Positions 8,221 to 16,159 of a DNA stretch of 64,000 bases are shown piece after piece; within the stretch, counting starts at the first letter, position 1; each line of letters starts with the position of its first letter. Made by a program: the position numbers and the translations under genes. This DNA comes from Nocardioides marinisabuli (GTDB taxonomy: Bacteria; Actinomycetota; Actinomycetes; Propionibacteriales; Nocardioidaceae). Location of the stretch: the NCBI RefSeq assembly GCF_013466785.1, contig NZ_CP059163.1, positions 930,001-994,000 of the forward strand, read 5' to 3'. A model generated the notes under the pieces. It was not told the origin of the DNA and did not search any database. It saw only the letters and a list, made by a program, of their open reading frames with translations.

Positions 8221-8230
8221 ATCGTAGGCT
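8221..8230. promoter_or_regulatory. Overlapping divergent -10 elements (galU / fau)
   Basis: On the minus strand TACGAT (8226-8221) serves galU; on the plus strand TAGGCT (8225-8230) serves the cycloligase gene. The two hexamers share the TA at 8225-8226. The two start codons are only 23 nt apart, so both mRNAs would be leaderless and the two transcription bubbles mutually exclusive. Confidence 0.6.
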
Positions 8231-8236
8231 CGACCC

Positions 8237-8839
8237 GTGCCTCGTGAGCAAACACCCTCCGGGTCCGCCGCCGCGGCGGCCAAGACGGCGCTGCGCGACC
8301 GGGTCGTCACCAGCCGGCGCCGGCGGCCGCTGCCCGAGCGCGCGGAGGCCGCCCGGGCCGTGGCCGAGCACCTGCTGGCCAGCCCCGAGGTACGCCGCGC
8401 CGCCACCCTCGCGGCGTACGTCGCGGTGGGCAGCGAGCCCGGCACCGGGCTGCTCCTCGAGGCGCTGCGGGCCTCGGGCCGCCGGGTGCTGCTGCCGGTG
8501 CTGCTGCCCGACGGCGACCTCGACTGGGCGACGTACGGCGGCGAGGAGCACCTGCGCCGCGCCCCGCTCGGCCTGCTCGAGCCCGACGGCGAGCGGCTGG
8601 GCCCCGACGCGGTCGCCGGCGCCGACGTGGTGCTGGTGCCCGGCCTCGCGGTGGCCGCCGACGGGCTGCGGCTCGGTCGCGGCGGCGGCTCCTACGACCG
8701 GGCCCTGGCCCGGGTGCCACTGGGCACCTTCACCTGCGTGCTGCTGCACGACGACGAGGTCGGTCTCGACGTCCCCCGCGAACCGCACGACCGCCCGGTC
8801 ACCGCCGCCGCCTCCCCCTCCGGCCTGACCCGCTTCTGA
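8237..8839 (+). CDS. 5-formyltetrahydrofolate cyclo-ligase
   Basis: 200 aa. ATP-dependent conversion of 5-formyl-THF to 5,10-methenyl-THF, clearing a folate storage or inhibitory form. Family marks: basic N-terminal R-R-R-x-L-P segment (about 28-33), AAYVAVGSEPGT, and the phosphate-binding LRLGRGGGSYDRAL loop (about 145-158). GTG at 8237 is placed 6 nt after TAGGCT, so it is probably leaderless. The neighbouring order (cycloligase, galU, moeA, rimJ) is conserved with Rv0992c-Rv0995. Downstream lies a repeat-filled gap rather than another gene. Confidence 0.9.
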   Translation: MPREQTPSGSAAAAAKTALRDRVVTSRRRRPLPERAEAARAVAEHLLASPEVRRAATLAAYVAVGSEPGTGLLLEALRASGRRVLLPVLLPDGDLDWATYGGEEHLRRAPLGLLEPDGERLGPDAVAGADVVLVPGLAVAADGLRLGRGGGSYDRALARVPLGTFTCVLLHDDEVGLDVPREPHDRPVTAAASPSGLTRF

Positions 8840-8873
8840 CCACCGCTGCTCGCGCAGCGAGGGCCCCGCCGCA

Positions 8874-9001
8874 GGTTGAGCAGCGAGGGCCGAAGGCTCG
8901 AGCGTCGCCGAAACCCCGCGACCCCATGGCGTACAGGAGGCGCGCACCTCACCCGGTCTCGACGACGCTCCTCGCTGGCGCTCGTCACTGCTCGACCAAC
9001 G
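8874..9001. repeat. 128-bp intergenic repeat, copy 1
   Basis: Begins GGTTGAGCAGCGAGGG and ends CTGCTCGACCAACG, so the ends are imperfect inverted repeats able to form a long hairpin. It differs from copy 2 (9014-9141) at about 3 of 128 positions. GGTTGAGCAGCGAG-type elements are common scattered palindromic repeats in Nocardioides-like genomes. The short ORF through it is not considered a gene. Confidence 0.75.
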
Positions 9002-9013
9002 ACGACCCCCGCT

Positions 9014-9141
9014 GGTTGAGCAGCGAGGGCCGAAGGCTCGAGCGTCGCCGAAACCCCGCGACCCCATGGCGTACAGGAGGCGCACACCTCACCGGGCCTC
9101 GACGACGCTCCTCGCTGGCGCTCGTCACTGCTCGACCAACG
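9014..9141. repeat. 128-bp intergenic repeat, copy 2
   Basis: Near-identical tandem copy of 8874-9001 with a 140-bp period. A decayed piece of a third unit (GCGCACCTCACCAGGTCTCG) follows at 9168-9187. Together they fill the 365-bp gap between the cycloligase gene and the penicillin-acylase gene; no coding gene is seen there. Confidence 0.75.
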
Positions 9142-9204
9142 AAGCGCCACCCGATGTACGACGAGCGCGCACCTCACCAGGTCTCGTCGCTGCTCGACCG
9201 ACGG

Positions 9205-11916
9205 TCAGTCGGCGGGGCGCAGCACCAGCCGGTCCTCGGTGGCGTCGCTGACGGCGTCCTCGCCGAAGAGCCAGGGCAGGGTGTCGCCGACGGCCCAGAG
9301 GTCGGTCTGGTCGGTGTAGTGGGGGCTGGCGGGGTGCCCCGAGACGCCGGTGAGGTTGATCCACCGCGAGGCGTCCCAGTCGCCGGGGCTGGTGACCAGG
9401 CGCATCGAGGGAGCCGCGGTGACGGTGTAGCCCTCGGCGGCGTCCCACGAGCTGGCGTCGACGATGCCGGAGCCGCCGCCGACGCCCCAGTCGTCGCGGT
9501 TGAGGAGGGCCTCGACGGGGGCGATCCCGGACTCCCCCAGCGTGGCCGAGCGCAGGTCGAGGCGGTGCACGTGGCCCCAGGTCCAGCTCTCGGCGTCGCG
9601 CGCCTGGAGCCGCACGAGCTCGTCGCGGGCCTCGAGCATCGCCCGCTCGAGGGTGTCGTCGCGACGCTCGACCTCCTCGGTCACCAGGTCGTCCCACCAC
9701 CCGTTGTCGGGCTCGTCGAGCAGGTCGGCGACCACGGCCATCCAGCGCTGGCCGCCGTCGGGGGCGAGGTCGGCGGGCAGCTCGTCGGCGAAGAGCAGCT
9801 CGAGCAGGTTGGCCCACACGACGTTGTAGTACGCCGCCGCGGCGGAGTGCTCGCCCTCGGCGGGCTGGCTGAAGTCCCAGTCGTCCAGGAGCGCCTGGCC
9901 GTCGTCGGCGTAGCCGCGCGGCAGGTCGACGTCGAGCAGGTGGGGCACCAGCACCGGGGCCATCGGGTTGCGGGTGTCGAGCTGGATCTCGAGCATGTCG
10001 TCGACGTCGACGGGCCCGGCCTCGAGACGGTCGGTGAGCAGGGAGCGGATGCGCTCCGAGCGGGCGCCCCGGTCCCAGTCGTCGGTGAGGAAGAAGGGGT
10101 AGCGCGGGCCGACGACGGCCTGGTTGGCGGTGATGACGAACCCCTCGTCGGGGTCGAGCACGCTGGGCAGGGCGTCGTACGGCACGAAGGCCCCGGTCCA
10201 GTCGTTCTCGGGCAGCCAGCCGGCGGACGGCACGGTGCCGTCGTTGCCCGACTTGCGGATCGGGATGCGCCCGGGCGCCTGGTAGCCGATGTGCCCCTCG
10301 GTGTCGGCGTAGACCAGGTTCTGGGCGGGGGCCTCGAAGTCGGAGGCCGCGGCGCGGAAGGCGTCCCAGTCGCTGGCCAGGTTGAGCGCCAGGATCGCGT
10401 CGGCGGTGGTGCCGGGCTGCAGCGCGGTCCACTGCAGGGCGATCGCGGCCTCCTCGTCCTCGGGGACGAAGGTGCCGATGTCGTCACCGGTGGCCTCGGC
10501 GACCTCGCCGAGCTGCTCGGCGACGTCGGAGACCAGCGGGCCGTGGCTGCTGGTGCGCACCGTCAGGCGCACGTCCTGGCCGCCCTGGACCCGGATGACC
10601 TCCTCGCGGATCCGCAGCGGGCGCAGCTCGCCGTCGTGGAGCACGTCCTCGTCGGTGACCCGCTCGACGAAGAGGTCGGTGACGTCGGGCCCGAGGTTGG
10701 TGAACCCCCAGGCGATGTCGGCGTTGTGGCCGATGATGACGCCGGGCACACCGGAGAAGGTGAAGCCGCTGACGTCGAGCGGGCAGGCCGGGCCGACGTC
10801 GCGGCAGTGCAGGCCCATCTGCATCCACACGCCGGGCAGGCTGGTGCCCAGGTGGGGGTCGTTGGCCAGCAGCGGGCTGCCCGAGGCGGTGTGCTCGCCC
10901 GCGACCACCCACGAGTTCGACCCGATGCCCTCCCCGCGGCCGAGCCAGGCCGGCATCCGCGCCAGCCCGTCGCCCAGGTCGCGCAGGGCGGAGCGCTGGT
11001 CGGCCTCGAAGCCCGGGCGCAGCGGCACCCGTGTCTGGCCGCGTCGCGCGTCCTGCTCGTAGACCTGGTCGACGACCGCGCCCTGCGTCACGATCGGGGT
11101 GACCTCGTCGTAGGGGTAGGCGGGGAACAGCGCCGCCGCCCGCTCCTCGCCCACCGCGTCGGCGCTGAGCACCCTCGCGATCTCGTCGTCCATGTTGCCG
11201 CGCAGGTCCCAGGCCATCGCCTTGAGCCAGGCCAGGGAGTCGACGGGGGTCCACTCCTCGGGGGTGTAGGTCAGCCCACCCAGGCGCAGCACGGAGTACT
11301 CCACCGAGATGCTCGAGGTGCCGCGGTCCTCCAGGTAGGCGTTCACGCCGTCGGCGTAGGCCTCCAGGAACGCGCGGGTGTCGGGGGTCAGCAGCGCGAC
11401 CTCCTTCTCCGCCACCCGCCGCCAGCCCATGGTGCGCACGTAGGCGTCGCTCTCGACGGCGTCCTCACCGAACAGCTCGGCAAGCCGGCCGGCGGTCGCG
11501 TGGCGCCGCACGTCCATCTCGAAGAAGCGCTCCTGCGCGTGCACGAAGCCCTGGCCGCGCGCCAGGTCGCCCATCGTGTCGGCGTAGACCTGGGCGATCC
11601 CGTGCTCGTCGCGCAGCACCTCCACCTCGCCGTCGAGGCCGGTGATCTCGACCGTCCCGCCGGTCTGGGGCAGCGGACGCCGCACCAGCACGGTGGCGGT
11701 CGCCGCCGTCAGCACCAGGAGCAGCACCAGCCCCGCGGCGACGTACGCCGCCAGGCGCATCGGCAGCGGCAGCGCCCGGAAGCGTCGCCACGTGCCGCCC
11801 AGGAACCTCGCCACGGCCCCGGCGGGACCGCCCGGGGGCGGGGGCGAGGGGGCGTCGTCCGGGTCGGGACGCTGCCCGGCGCTGTTCGTCGAGGTGTCGG
11901 TCATGGTGGCGGCCAT
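9205..11916 (-). CDS. Penicillin acylase family protein (Ntn-hydrolase)
   Basis: 903 aa, membrane-anchored and facing outside: disordered Pro-rich N-terminus, one TM helix (about 55-78), then an acylase precursor. The catalytic serine that becomes N-terminal after autoprocessing is in GIGSNSWVVAG (about residue 336), with the oxyanion region LANDPHLG and GHNADIAWGFTN downstream. The family hydrolyses amide bonds in beta-lactams, acyl-homoserine lactones or lipopeptides; the substrate here is undefined. The start at 11916 is 8 nt after TACGTC on the minus strand; the second ATG (11904) is the alternative. Monocistronic and divergent from the Ruc-like gene. Confidence 0.88.
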   Translation of the reverse strand: MAATMTDTSTNSAGQRPDPDDAPSPPPPGGPAGAVARFLGGTWRRFRALPLPMRLAAYVAAGLVLLLVLTAATATVLVRRPLPQTGGTVEITGLDGEVEVLRDEHGIAQVYADTMGDLARGQGFVHAQERFFEMDVRRHATAGRLAELFGEDAVESDAYVRTMGWRRVAEKEVALLTPDTRAFLEAYADGVNAYLEDRGTSSISVEYSVLRLGGLTYTPEEWTPVDSLAWLKAMAWDLRGNMDDEIARVLSADAVGEERAAALFPAYPYDEVTPIVTQGAVVDQVYEQDARRGQTRVPLRPGFEADQRSALRDLGDGLARMPAWLGRGEGIGSNSWVVAGEHTASGSPLLANDPHLGTSLPGVWMQMGLHCRDVGPACPLDVSGFTFSGVPGVIIGHNADIAWGFTNLGPDVTDLFVERVTDEDVLHDGELRPLRIREEVIRVQGGQDVRLTVRTSSHGPLVSDVAEQLGEVAEATGDDIGTFVPEDEEAAIALQWTALQPGTTADAILALNLASDWDAFRAAASDFEAPAQNLVYADTEGHIGYQAPGRIPIRKSGNDGTVPSAGWLPENDWTGAFVPYDALPSVLDPDEGFVITANQAVVGPRYPFFLTDDWDRGARSERIRSLLTDRLEAGPVDVDDMLEIQLDTRNPMAPVLVPHLLDVDLPRGYADDGQALLDDWDFSQPAEGEHSAAAAYYNVVWANLLELLFADELPADLAPDGGQRWMAVVADLLDEPDNGWWDDLVTEEVERRDDTLERAMLEARDELVRLQARDAESWTWGHVHRLDLRSATLGESGIAPVEALLNRDDWGVGGGSGIVDASSWDAAEGYTVTAAPSMRLVTSPGDWDASRWINLTGVSGHPASPHYTDQTDLWAVGDTLPWLFGEDAVSDATEDRLVLRPAD

Positions 11917-11924
11917 TCTGCCCT

Positions 11925-11934
11925 GACGTAGGAT
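11925..11934. promoter_or_regulatory. Overlapping divergent -10 elements (acylase / ruc)
   Basis: TACGTC on the minus strand (11930-11925) and TAGGAT on the plus strand (11929-11934) share the central TA, the same layout as at 8221-8230. The plus transcript would have a leader of about 85 nt before the ATG at 12027. Confidence 0.45.
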
Positions 11935-12026
11935 TAGCAGTCGGCGCAGCCGAGTGCCAGCGCCACGACTCGTTCCACCTCCACCAGTTCCAGCGCGCCC
12001 CCGGGCGCCACCCCCGCGGAGACACG

Positions 12027-12371
12027 ATGCCGACCTACCAGTACGCCTGCACCGAGTGCGGCCACGCCTTCGAGCAGTTCCAGAGCTTCTCCGACGACGC
12101 GCTCACCACGTGTCCCGAGTGCGAGGGCCGGCTGCGCAAGCTCTTCAACGCCGTCGGCGTCGTCTTCAAGGGCTCGGGCTTCTACCGCACCGACAGCCGC
12201 GCCGACGCCAAGTCGGGTGGCTCCAGCAGCACCTCCGGCTCGTCCTCGACGAGCAAGGACTCCGGCTCCTCGAGCAGCACGTCCAGCACCTCGGGCTCCT
12301 CGAGAACCTCGGGCTCCTCGAGCAGCACGTCGGGCAGCACGTCGTCGAGCACCCCCGCCGCCTCCTCCTGA
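12027..12371 (+). CDS. FmdB-type zinc-ribbon protein, Ruc-like redox chaperone
   Basis: 114 aa. N-terminal zinc ribbon with two CxxC pairs (CTECG near 9-13, CPECEG near 34-39), then a disordered tail of almost only Ser, Thr and Gly (about 68-114). This layout matches the FmdB family and the M. tuberculosis protein Rv0991c, reported as an oxidation-activated chaperone (Ruc) working with DnaK. Position near the cycloligase and galU genes is like that of Rv0991c-Rv0993. The ATG has a weak GGAG site. The chaperone role is inferred from orthology; the tail here is more Ser-rich than usual. Confidence 0.8.
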   Translation: MPTYQYACTECGHAFEQFQSFSDDALTTCPECEGRLRKLFNAVGVVFKGSGFYRTDSRADAKSGGSSSTSGSSSTSKDSGSSSSTSSTSGSSRTSGSSSSTSGSTSSSTPAASS

Positions 12372-12436
12372 GCCAGCCCCGCGGGGGCCTGTGGAGGAGC
12401 GCCGCGCCCGCGGCCGCGACGTCCTAGCGTCGGCGG

Positions 12437-13099
12437 GTGCTCTCCGCCGACCCCCGCCACCCCGACCCGCCGCTGACCCCTACGCCGCGCCGCCCACGGC
12501 GTACGCCGCTCGCTGCTGGCCCGGCGACGCCCCCTGGCCGCGCTGCTCAGCGCGGTCGCGGTGCTGGCCGGTCTGCACGTCACCACGCAGCCGCCGCCCG
12601 CGACCGTGCCGGTGCTGGTGGCCGCCCACGACCTGCCGGGCGGGGCGGTGCTGGAGCCCGGCGACCTGGTCACCGTCGGCTTCAGCCCGGCCAGCGTGCC
12701 CGAGGACCTGGCCGAGGCGCCCCTCGGCGAGGTGCTGGCCGCTCCCCTGGCCCGCGGCGAGGTCGTCAGCCGCGCCCGCCTGGTCGGGCCGGGCCTCGCG
12801 CAGGGCGCACCCTCCGGCGTGGCGGCGCTCCCGGTGCGGCTGCCCGACCCCGAGGCGGTGGCCCTGCTGCGCGTCGGCGACCGGATCGACCTGGTCGCCA
12901 CCGACCCCGCCGAGGGCGGTTCGCGCTGGTGGCGCTCGACGTCGCGGTGCTGGCCCTGCCCCCGCCCGACGGCGCCCCCGGCAGCGCCGCGTCGGGGTTG
13001 AGCGGCCGGGTGGTGGTCCTCGGCGTGCCCGCGCCGGTCGTCACCACGATCAGTGAGGCGGCGGCGCGGTCGTTCCTGTCCTACGCCTGGGCTCGATAG
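12437..13099 (+). pseudogene. SAF-domain (CpaB/RcpC-like) protein with two apparent frameshifts
   Basis: The recognisable protein is split between frames. From about 12501 to 12920 the frame starting at position 12501 encodes a TM helix (LAALLSAVAVLAGLHV) and a SAF domain (VLVAAHDLPGGAVLEPGDLV ... LRVGDRIDLVATDPAEGG). From about 12922 to 13099 the next frame (12437 frame) encodes the expected C-terminus (ALVALDVAVLALPPP ... GRVVVLGVPAP ... SFLSYAWAR). An uninterrupted 220-aa ORF with GTG 12437 exists in the outer frame but reads the SAF core as Arg/Gly-rich nonsense. The GTG lies 6 nt after TAGCGT, a good leaderless start. Two compensating single-base changes, or sequencing errors, would explain this. 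Confidence 0.7.
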
Positions 13100-13151
13100 G
13101 GTCGTCACGGCCCGACCGGGTCGACCTCTACTACCGAGAAGGACACTCACC

Positions 13152-13511
13152 ATGGGTGGATTCAAGAGCTTCGTCCTGCGCGGCAACCTCGTCGACCTGG
13201 CCGTCGCGGTCATCATGGCGACCGCCTTCGGCGCGGTGGTCACCACGTTCACGGCCTGGCTGACCGGCAAGCTGCCGAGCGGCGTCGAGGACATCTTCTC
13301 CAACAAGGAGAACTCGTTCGGCGCCTTCATGAACGCCGTGATCGCGTTCCTGATCCTGGCCGCGGTCGTCTACTTCCTGATCGTGCTGCCCTACACCCGG
13401 GCCAAGGAGAAGTACTTCCCCAGCCCCGCCCCGGGCACGCCCGAGGACACCGTCCTGCTGCGCGAGATCCGCGACGCGCTGATCGCCGGCCGGGGGACCC
13501 CGACCGCCTGA
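13152..13511 (+). CDS. mscL: Large-conductance mechanosensitive channel MscL
   Basis: 119 aa inner-membrane channel that releases solutes under osmotic downshock. N-terminal GGFKSFVLRGNLVDLAVAVI with TM1 (about 15-38), then TM2 (about 61-82, FMNAVIAFLILAAVVYFLIV) and the cytoplasmic VLLREIRDAL helix. It is shorter than E. coli (136 aa) or mycobacterial MscL, because the periplasmic loop between TM1 and TM2 is only about 20 residues and the C-terminal tail is brief. ATG 13152 has a GAGAAGG ribosome site. mscL also lies near the Rv0991c-Rv0993 genes in M. tuberculosis (Rv0985c). Confidence 0.93.
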   Translation: MGGFKSFVLRGNLVDLAVAVIMATAFGAVVTTFTAWLTGKLPSGVEDIFSNKENSFGAFMNAVIAFLILAAVVYFLIVLPYTRAKEKYFPSPAPGTPEDTVLLREIRDALIAGRGTPTA

Positions 13512-13517
13512 TCCGTC

Positions 13518-13706
13518 CTACCCGCCGTGGTGCGGGGGCACCTGGGCTCGCAGCCAGGCGTCCCCGTCCCGGCGCTCGCGCTCGTCGTCCGAGCGCTCGT
13601 CGCTGGTGGTCTCGGGCAGCGCGTCGCCGAAGACCTCGGCCAGCCGCCGGCGGCGCTCCCAGTCGCTCTCGCCGGTCTCCGCCCCCGGACCCTCGGCCGG
13701 GCTCAC
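13518..13706 (-). CDS. Small charged protein coupled to the LCP ligase
   Basis: 62 aa, very hydrophilic (SDWERRRRLAEVFGDALPET, then an Asp/Glu/Arg run and WLRAQVPPHHGG). GTG start at 13706 overlaps the LCP-gene stop as GTGA, so it is translated with it. No known domain. The conserved-looking DWERRRRLAEVFGD and DAWLRAQVPPHHGG blocks at each end argue for a real gene. It might be a cytosolic partner of the cell-wall ligase; function unknown. Confidence 0.7.
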   Translation of the reverse strand: MSPAEGPGAETGESDWERRRRLAEVFGDALPETTSDERSDDERERRDGDAWLRAQVPPHHGG

Positions 13707-14938
13707 GTGCACAGCCCCGCGGCCTCGAGGGCCTCGTCGGTGGCCAGCCCGTCGCCGCCGCCCGACCCCGAGCCCGAGCCGGAGCCAGCCTCGTCGTCGT
13801 CTTCGTCCGACGAGGAGGAGCCGGGCACCTTGCCGGCGGTGATCACGTCGCTGCGCAGCCGCTTGGTCAGCGGCTCGTCGGCGGCCAGCGCGTTCCAGAC
13901 CCCGGCGGCGTCCTCGGTCCACACCAGCTTGTTGGGGTCGGCGGGGTCCACGGCGTTGGGGATGGTCATGAACTGGATCTTGTCGGGCCCGATCCCGCGG
14001 AACTCGTAGCCCAGCTGCGCGATCTTGACCAGGTTGCCGAGGCCCTCGTCGAGGGTGAGCGACTCGGTGGCGGCCTCGAGGAAGCCGAGCAGCCGGTCGG
14101 GGCGCGCCAGGGTGTCGGAGGACAGCACCGTGCTGGCCATCGATGCGATGAAGGCCTGCTGGCGCTTCATCCGGCCGATGTCGGAGCCGCCGGAGAGGGC
14201 GTAGCGCTCGCGCACGTAGTTGAGGGCCTGGATGCCCTCGAGCTTGCGGGTGCCGGCCTCCAGGTAGATGCCGTGGGCCCGGTCGTCGATCGTCTCGGGG
14301 ATGCACACCTCGACGCCGCCCACCGCGTCGACCATGCCCTGGAAGCCCTCGAAGTCGACGACGACGAAGTGGTCGAGGCGGATGCCGGTGAGCTCCTCGA
14401 ACTGCTGGATGGTGCAGGCCGGGCCGGCGAGCTGGAAGGCCTCGTTCCACATCGTGTAGGACTCGGCCGGGATCTCGGCGCCGCCCTCGGTGCGGCAGGC
14501 CGGTCGGTCGACCATCGAGTCGCGCGGGATGCTGACGCCGTACGCACGCTCGCGGTCGGCCGAGAGGTGCAGCAGCAGGGTGGTGTCGGAGCGCTCGCCG
14601 CCGCCGGTGAGGCCGTCGATGTTGTTCTCGCCCTCGCGGCTGTCGGAGCCCATCACGAGCACGTTGAGCGGCTCCTGCGGACCGGCGACCTCGACCTTGT
14701 CGGGGCGCTCGCCGACGATCTGGTCCTCGATGTCGAGGACGGTGAGGTTGTCGCTGTAGTGGCGGTAGAGGTAGGTGATCGTCAGCCCGGAGACCATGGC
14801 GAGCACGACCAGCGTGGAGACCAGCACCCGGGCCACGGTGTGGGAGCGGCGCGGCGCCGCGCGGCGCCGTCCGGCGCGCGCACCGGCGGCCACCGGGGTC
14901 GCCACCTCGGCGTTCGGCGTCGGGTCGGGCTGGGTCAC
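13703..14938 (-). CDS. LytR-CpsA-Psr (LCP) family wall-polymer ligase
   Basis: 411 aa. One TM helix (about 35-58) and an extracytoplasmic LCP domain that transfers undecaprenyl-linked glycopolymers to peptidoglycan. Key motifs: NVLVMGSDSR (about 92-101), RSDTTLLLHL (phosphate and metal-binding Arg/Asp), VSIPRDSMV and the catalytic-site YVRERYALSGGSDIGRMKR. The C-terminus has an acidic Ser/Gly linker (SSSSDEDDDEAGSGSGSG) ending in a lone Cys. GTG 14938 lies 6 nt after CACAAT on the minus strand, suggesting leaderless mRNA; the longer start at 14974 is therefore rejected. Confidence 0.92.
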   Translation of the reverse strand: MTQPDPTPNAEVATPVAAGARAGRRRAAPRRSHTVARVLVSTLVVLAMVSGLTITYLYRHYSDNLTVLDIEDQIVGERPDKVEVAGPQEPLNVLVMGSDSREGENNIDGLTGGGERSDTTLLLHLSADRERAYGVSIPRDSMVDRPACRTEGGAEIPAESYTMWNEAFQLAGPACTIQQFEELTGIRLDHFVVVDFEGFQGMVDAVGGVEVCIPETIDDRAHGIYLEAGTRKLEGIQALNYVRERYALSGGSDIGRMKRQQAFIASMASTVLSSDTLARPDRLLGFLEAATESLTLDEGLGNLVKIAQLGYEFRGIGPDKIQFMTIPNAVDPADPNKLVWTEDAAGVWNALAADEPLTKRLRSDVITAGKVPGSSSSDEDDDEAGSGSGSGSGGGDGLATDEALEAAGLCT

Positions 14939-15014
14939 CGCACGATTGTGCGGCGCCGCCCACCGCTGATCCAACTCCGCTCAGCGCTCTCTCAGGAGGG
15001 CCGCCTCGGACGGC

Positions 15015-15953
15015 TCAGCGGTAGAGGCGCACCGTGGCCTGCAGCGGCCGGTGGTCGGAGCGGAAGCCGCCGAGGCTGCGGTGGGCCGCGAGCTGGGCGC
15101 GGCCGGCGTCGATGCTCTGCTGGGCCAGGAACACGTAGTCGACCCAGCGCCCCTCCAGGGTCGCCGGCACCCCCGCCAGGCCGAGCGTCTCGTACGACGA
15201 CACCGCGCGGCCCGCGAAGCGGCGCGAGATCCCGCCCACCGGTCGGGCGTCCCGGTCGTCGGCGTGGTCGAAGTTGTAGTCGCCGGTGCCGACGACGACG
15301 TCGCCCGACCAGGTGTCCCAGCGCTCGGCGAGCCAGGCCAGGTGGCGCTTGGCGTAGCGGGCGTTGATGTTGCGCCGGAAGCGCTGCCCGGTCTCGATGA
15401 AGTGGTTGACGTGGGTGTTGACGACCCGGACGGTCAGCCCGCTCGCCCGGTGGCGCAGCAGCACGCTGGTCACGTAGCGCGCCGCGAAGGGCCGCTGGGT
15501 CGCGCGCGGCCCGGCGCCGGGGTGCATCTCCCACGCGTCGCGCGAGAGGAGGGCGAACCGGTCGCTGCGCCAGGAGATGGCGTCGCCCTGGCTGCCCTTG
15601 GCCTCGCCGAAGTACGCCGTGCGCCAGCCCTGCTCGCGGTAGCGGGGGTGCAGCGCCACGAAGTGCTCGGTGTGGGCCTCCTGCCAGCCGACCACGTCGA
15701 CCCCGCCGCGGGCGAAGATCCGGCTCATGTCGTGCTGGGTGTCGGCGCGGTCCATGTCGTGGAAGACGTTCTGGGACACCACCCGGATCGTCGCGGCGGG
15801 CTCGCGCCCCTCCAGGCGGGCGACCCGCTCGTGCGCCTCGCCGTCCTGCTCGGGGGTCCCCGGGCCCAGCAGCCCCGTTGTCAGCGCCAGCACGACGAGC
15901 AGCACGACGAGCAGCAGGGACAGCCCCGCCGCCACCCGTCCTCGTCGTCCCAC
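15015..15953 (-). CDS. Membrane-anchored endonuclease/exonuclease/phosphatase family protein
   Basis: 312 aa. An N-terminal TM helix (about 9-30) places the EEP domain outside the membrane. Motifs: VVSQNVFHD (metal Asn), VVGWQEAH (catalytic Glu), VNTHVNHF (His), GTGDYNFDHADD (catalytic Asp/Asn) and GFRSDHRPL (final Asp-His). The family cleaves phosphodiesters or phosphate esters (DNA, sphingolipid or inositol phosphate); the substrate is unknown. Start GTG 15953 is ambiguous: GTG 15935 has a better-spaced GAGGA site. A longer frame runs through the tRNA-Arg gene and is an artefact. Confidence 0.85.
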   Translation of the reverse strand: MGRRGRVAAGLSLLLVVLLVVLALTTGLLGPGTPEQDGEAHERVARLEGREPAATIRVVSQNVFHDMDRADTQHDMSRIFARGGVDVVGWQEAHTEHFVALHPRYREQGWRTAYFGEAKGSQGDAISWRSDRFALLSRDAWEMHPGAGPRATQRPFAARYVTSVLLRHRASGLTVRVVNTHVNHFIETGQRFRRNINARYAKRHLAWLAERWDTWSGDVVVGTGDYNFDHADDRDARPVGGISRRFAGRAVSSYETLGLAGVPATLEGRWVDYVFLAQQSIDAGRAQLAAHRSLGGFRSDHRPLQATVRLYR

Positions 15954-16040
15954 GCCTCCATGATGACCGAGGTCTTTACCTTCGGCCCGGGCGGCCCTGC
16001 TTTCGTCCCCGCCGGCGGCTGCTGACAAAATGACCGCGCA

Positions 16041-16113
16041 GCCCCAGTAGCTCAGCGGATAGAGCAGCCGCCTCCTAAGCGAAAGGTCGCAGGTTCGACT
16101 CCTGCCTGGGGCA
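16041..16113 (+). tRNA. tRNA-Arg (anticodon CCT)
   Basis: 73 nt without an encoded CCA (CCC follows the discriminator A). Acceptor GCCCCAG/CTGGGGC, D stem GCTC/GAGC and T arm GCAGG-TTCGACT-CCTGC are perfect. Loop CTCCTAA gives anticodon CCT, reading AGG. The two outer anticodon-stem pairs (27-43 and 28-42) are G-A and C-A mismatches, because the 3' side reads GCGAA where full pairing would need GCGGC. Confidence 0.92.
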
Positions 16114-16159
16114 CCCACCGGGTGAAGCGCGAGCCCCGCCCGCCCGCCAGCGTGGCGCC

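Noticed and set aside
8926..11931. 1001-codon open frame on the plus strand opposite the penicillin-acylase gene
   Set aside because: Composition is Val/Gly/His/Arg-rich with no domain, and it mirrors third-position GC bias of the true minus-strand gene with its catalytic motifs.
12217..12370. Tandem-looking repeats at the end of the Ruc-like gene
   Set aside because: They are codons of the Ser/Thr/Gly-rich tail, part of the reading frame, not an independent DNA repeat.
15954..16118. N-terminal extension of the endonuclease/phosphatase gene
   Set aside because: The extension is the reverse translation of the tRNA-Arg gene (typical SRTCDL-type string) and so cannot be protein.
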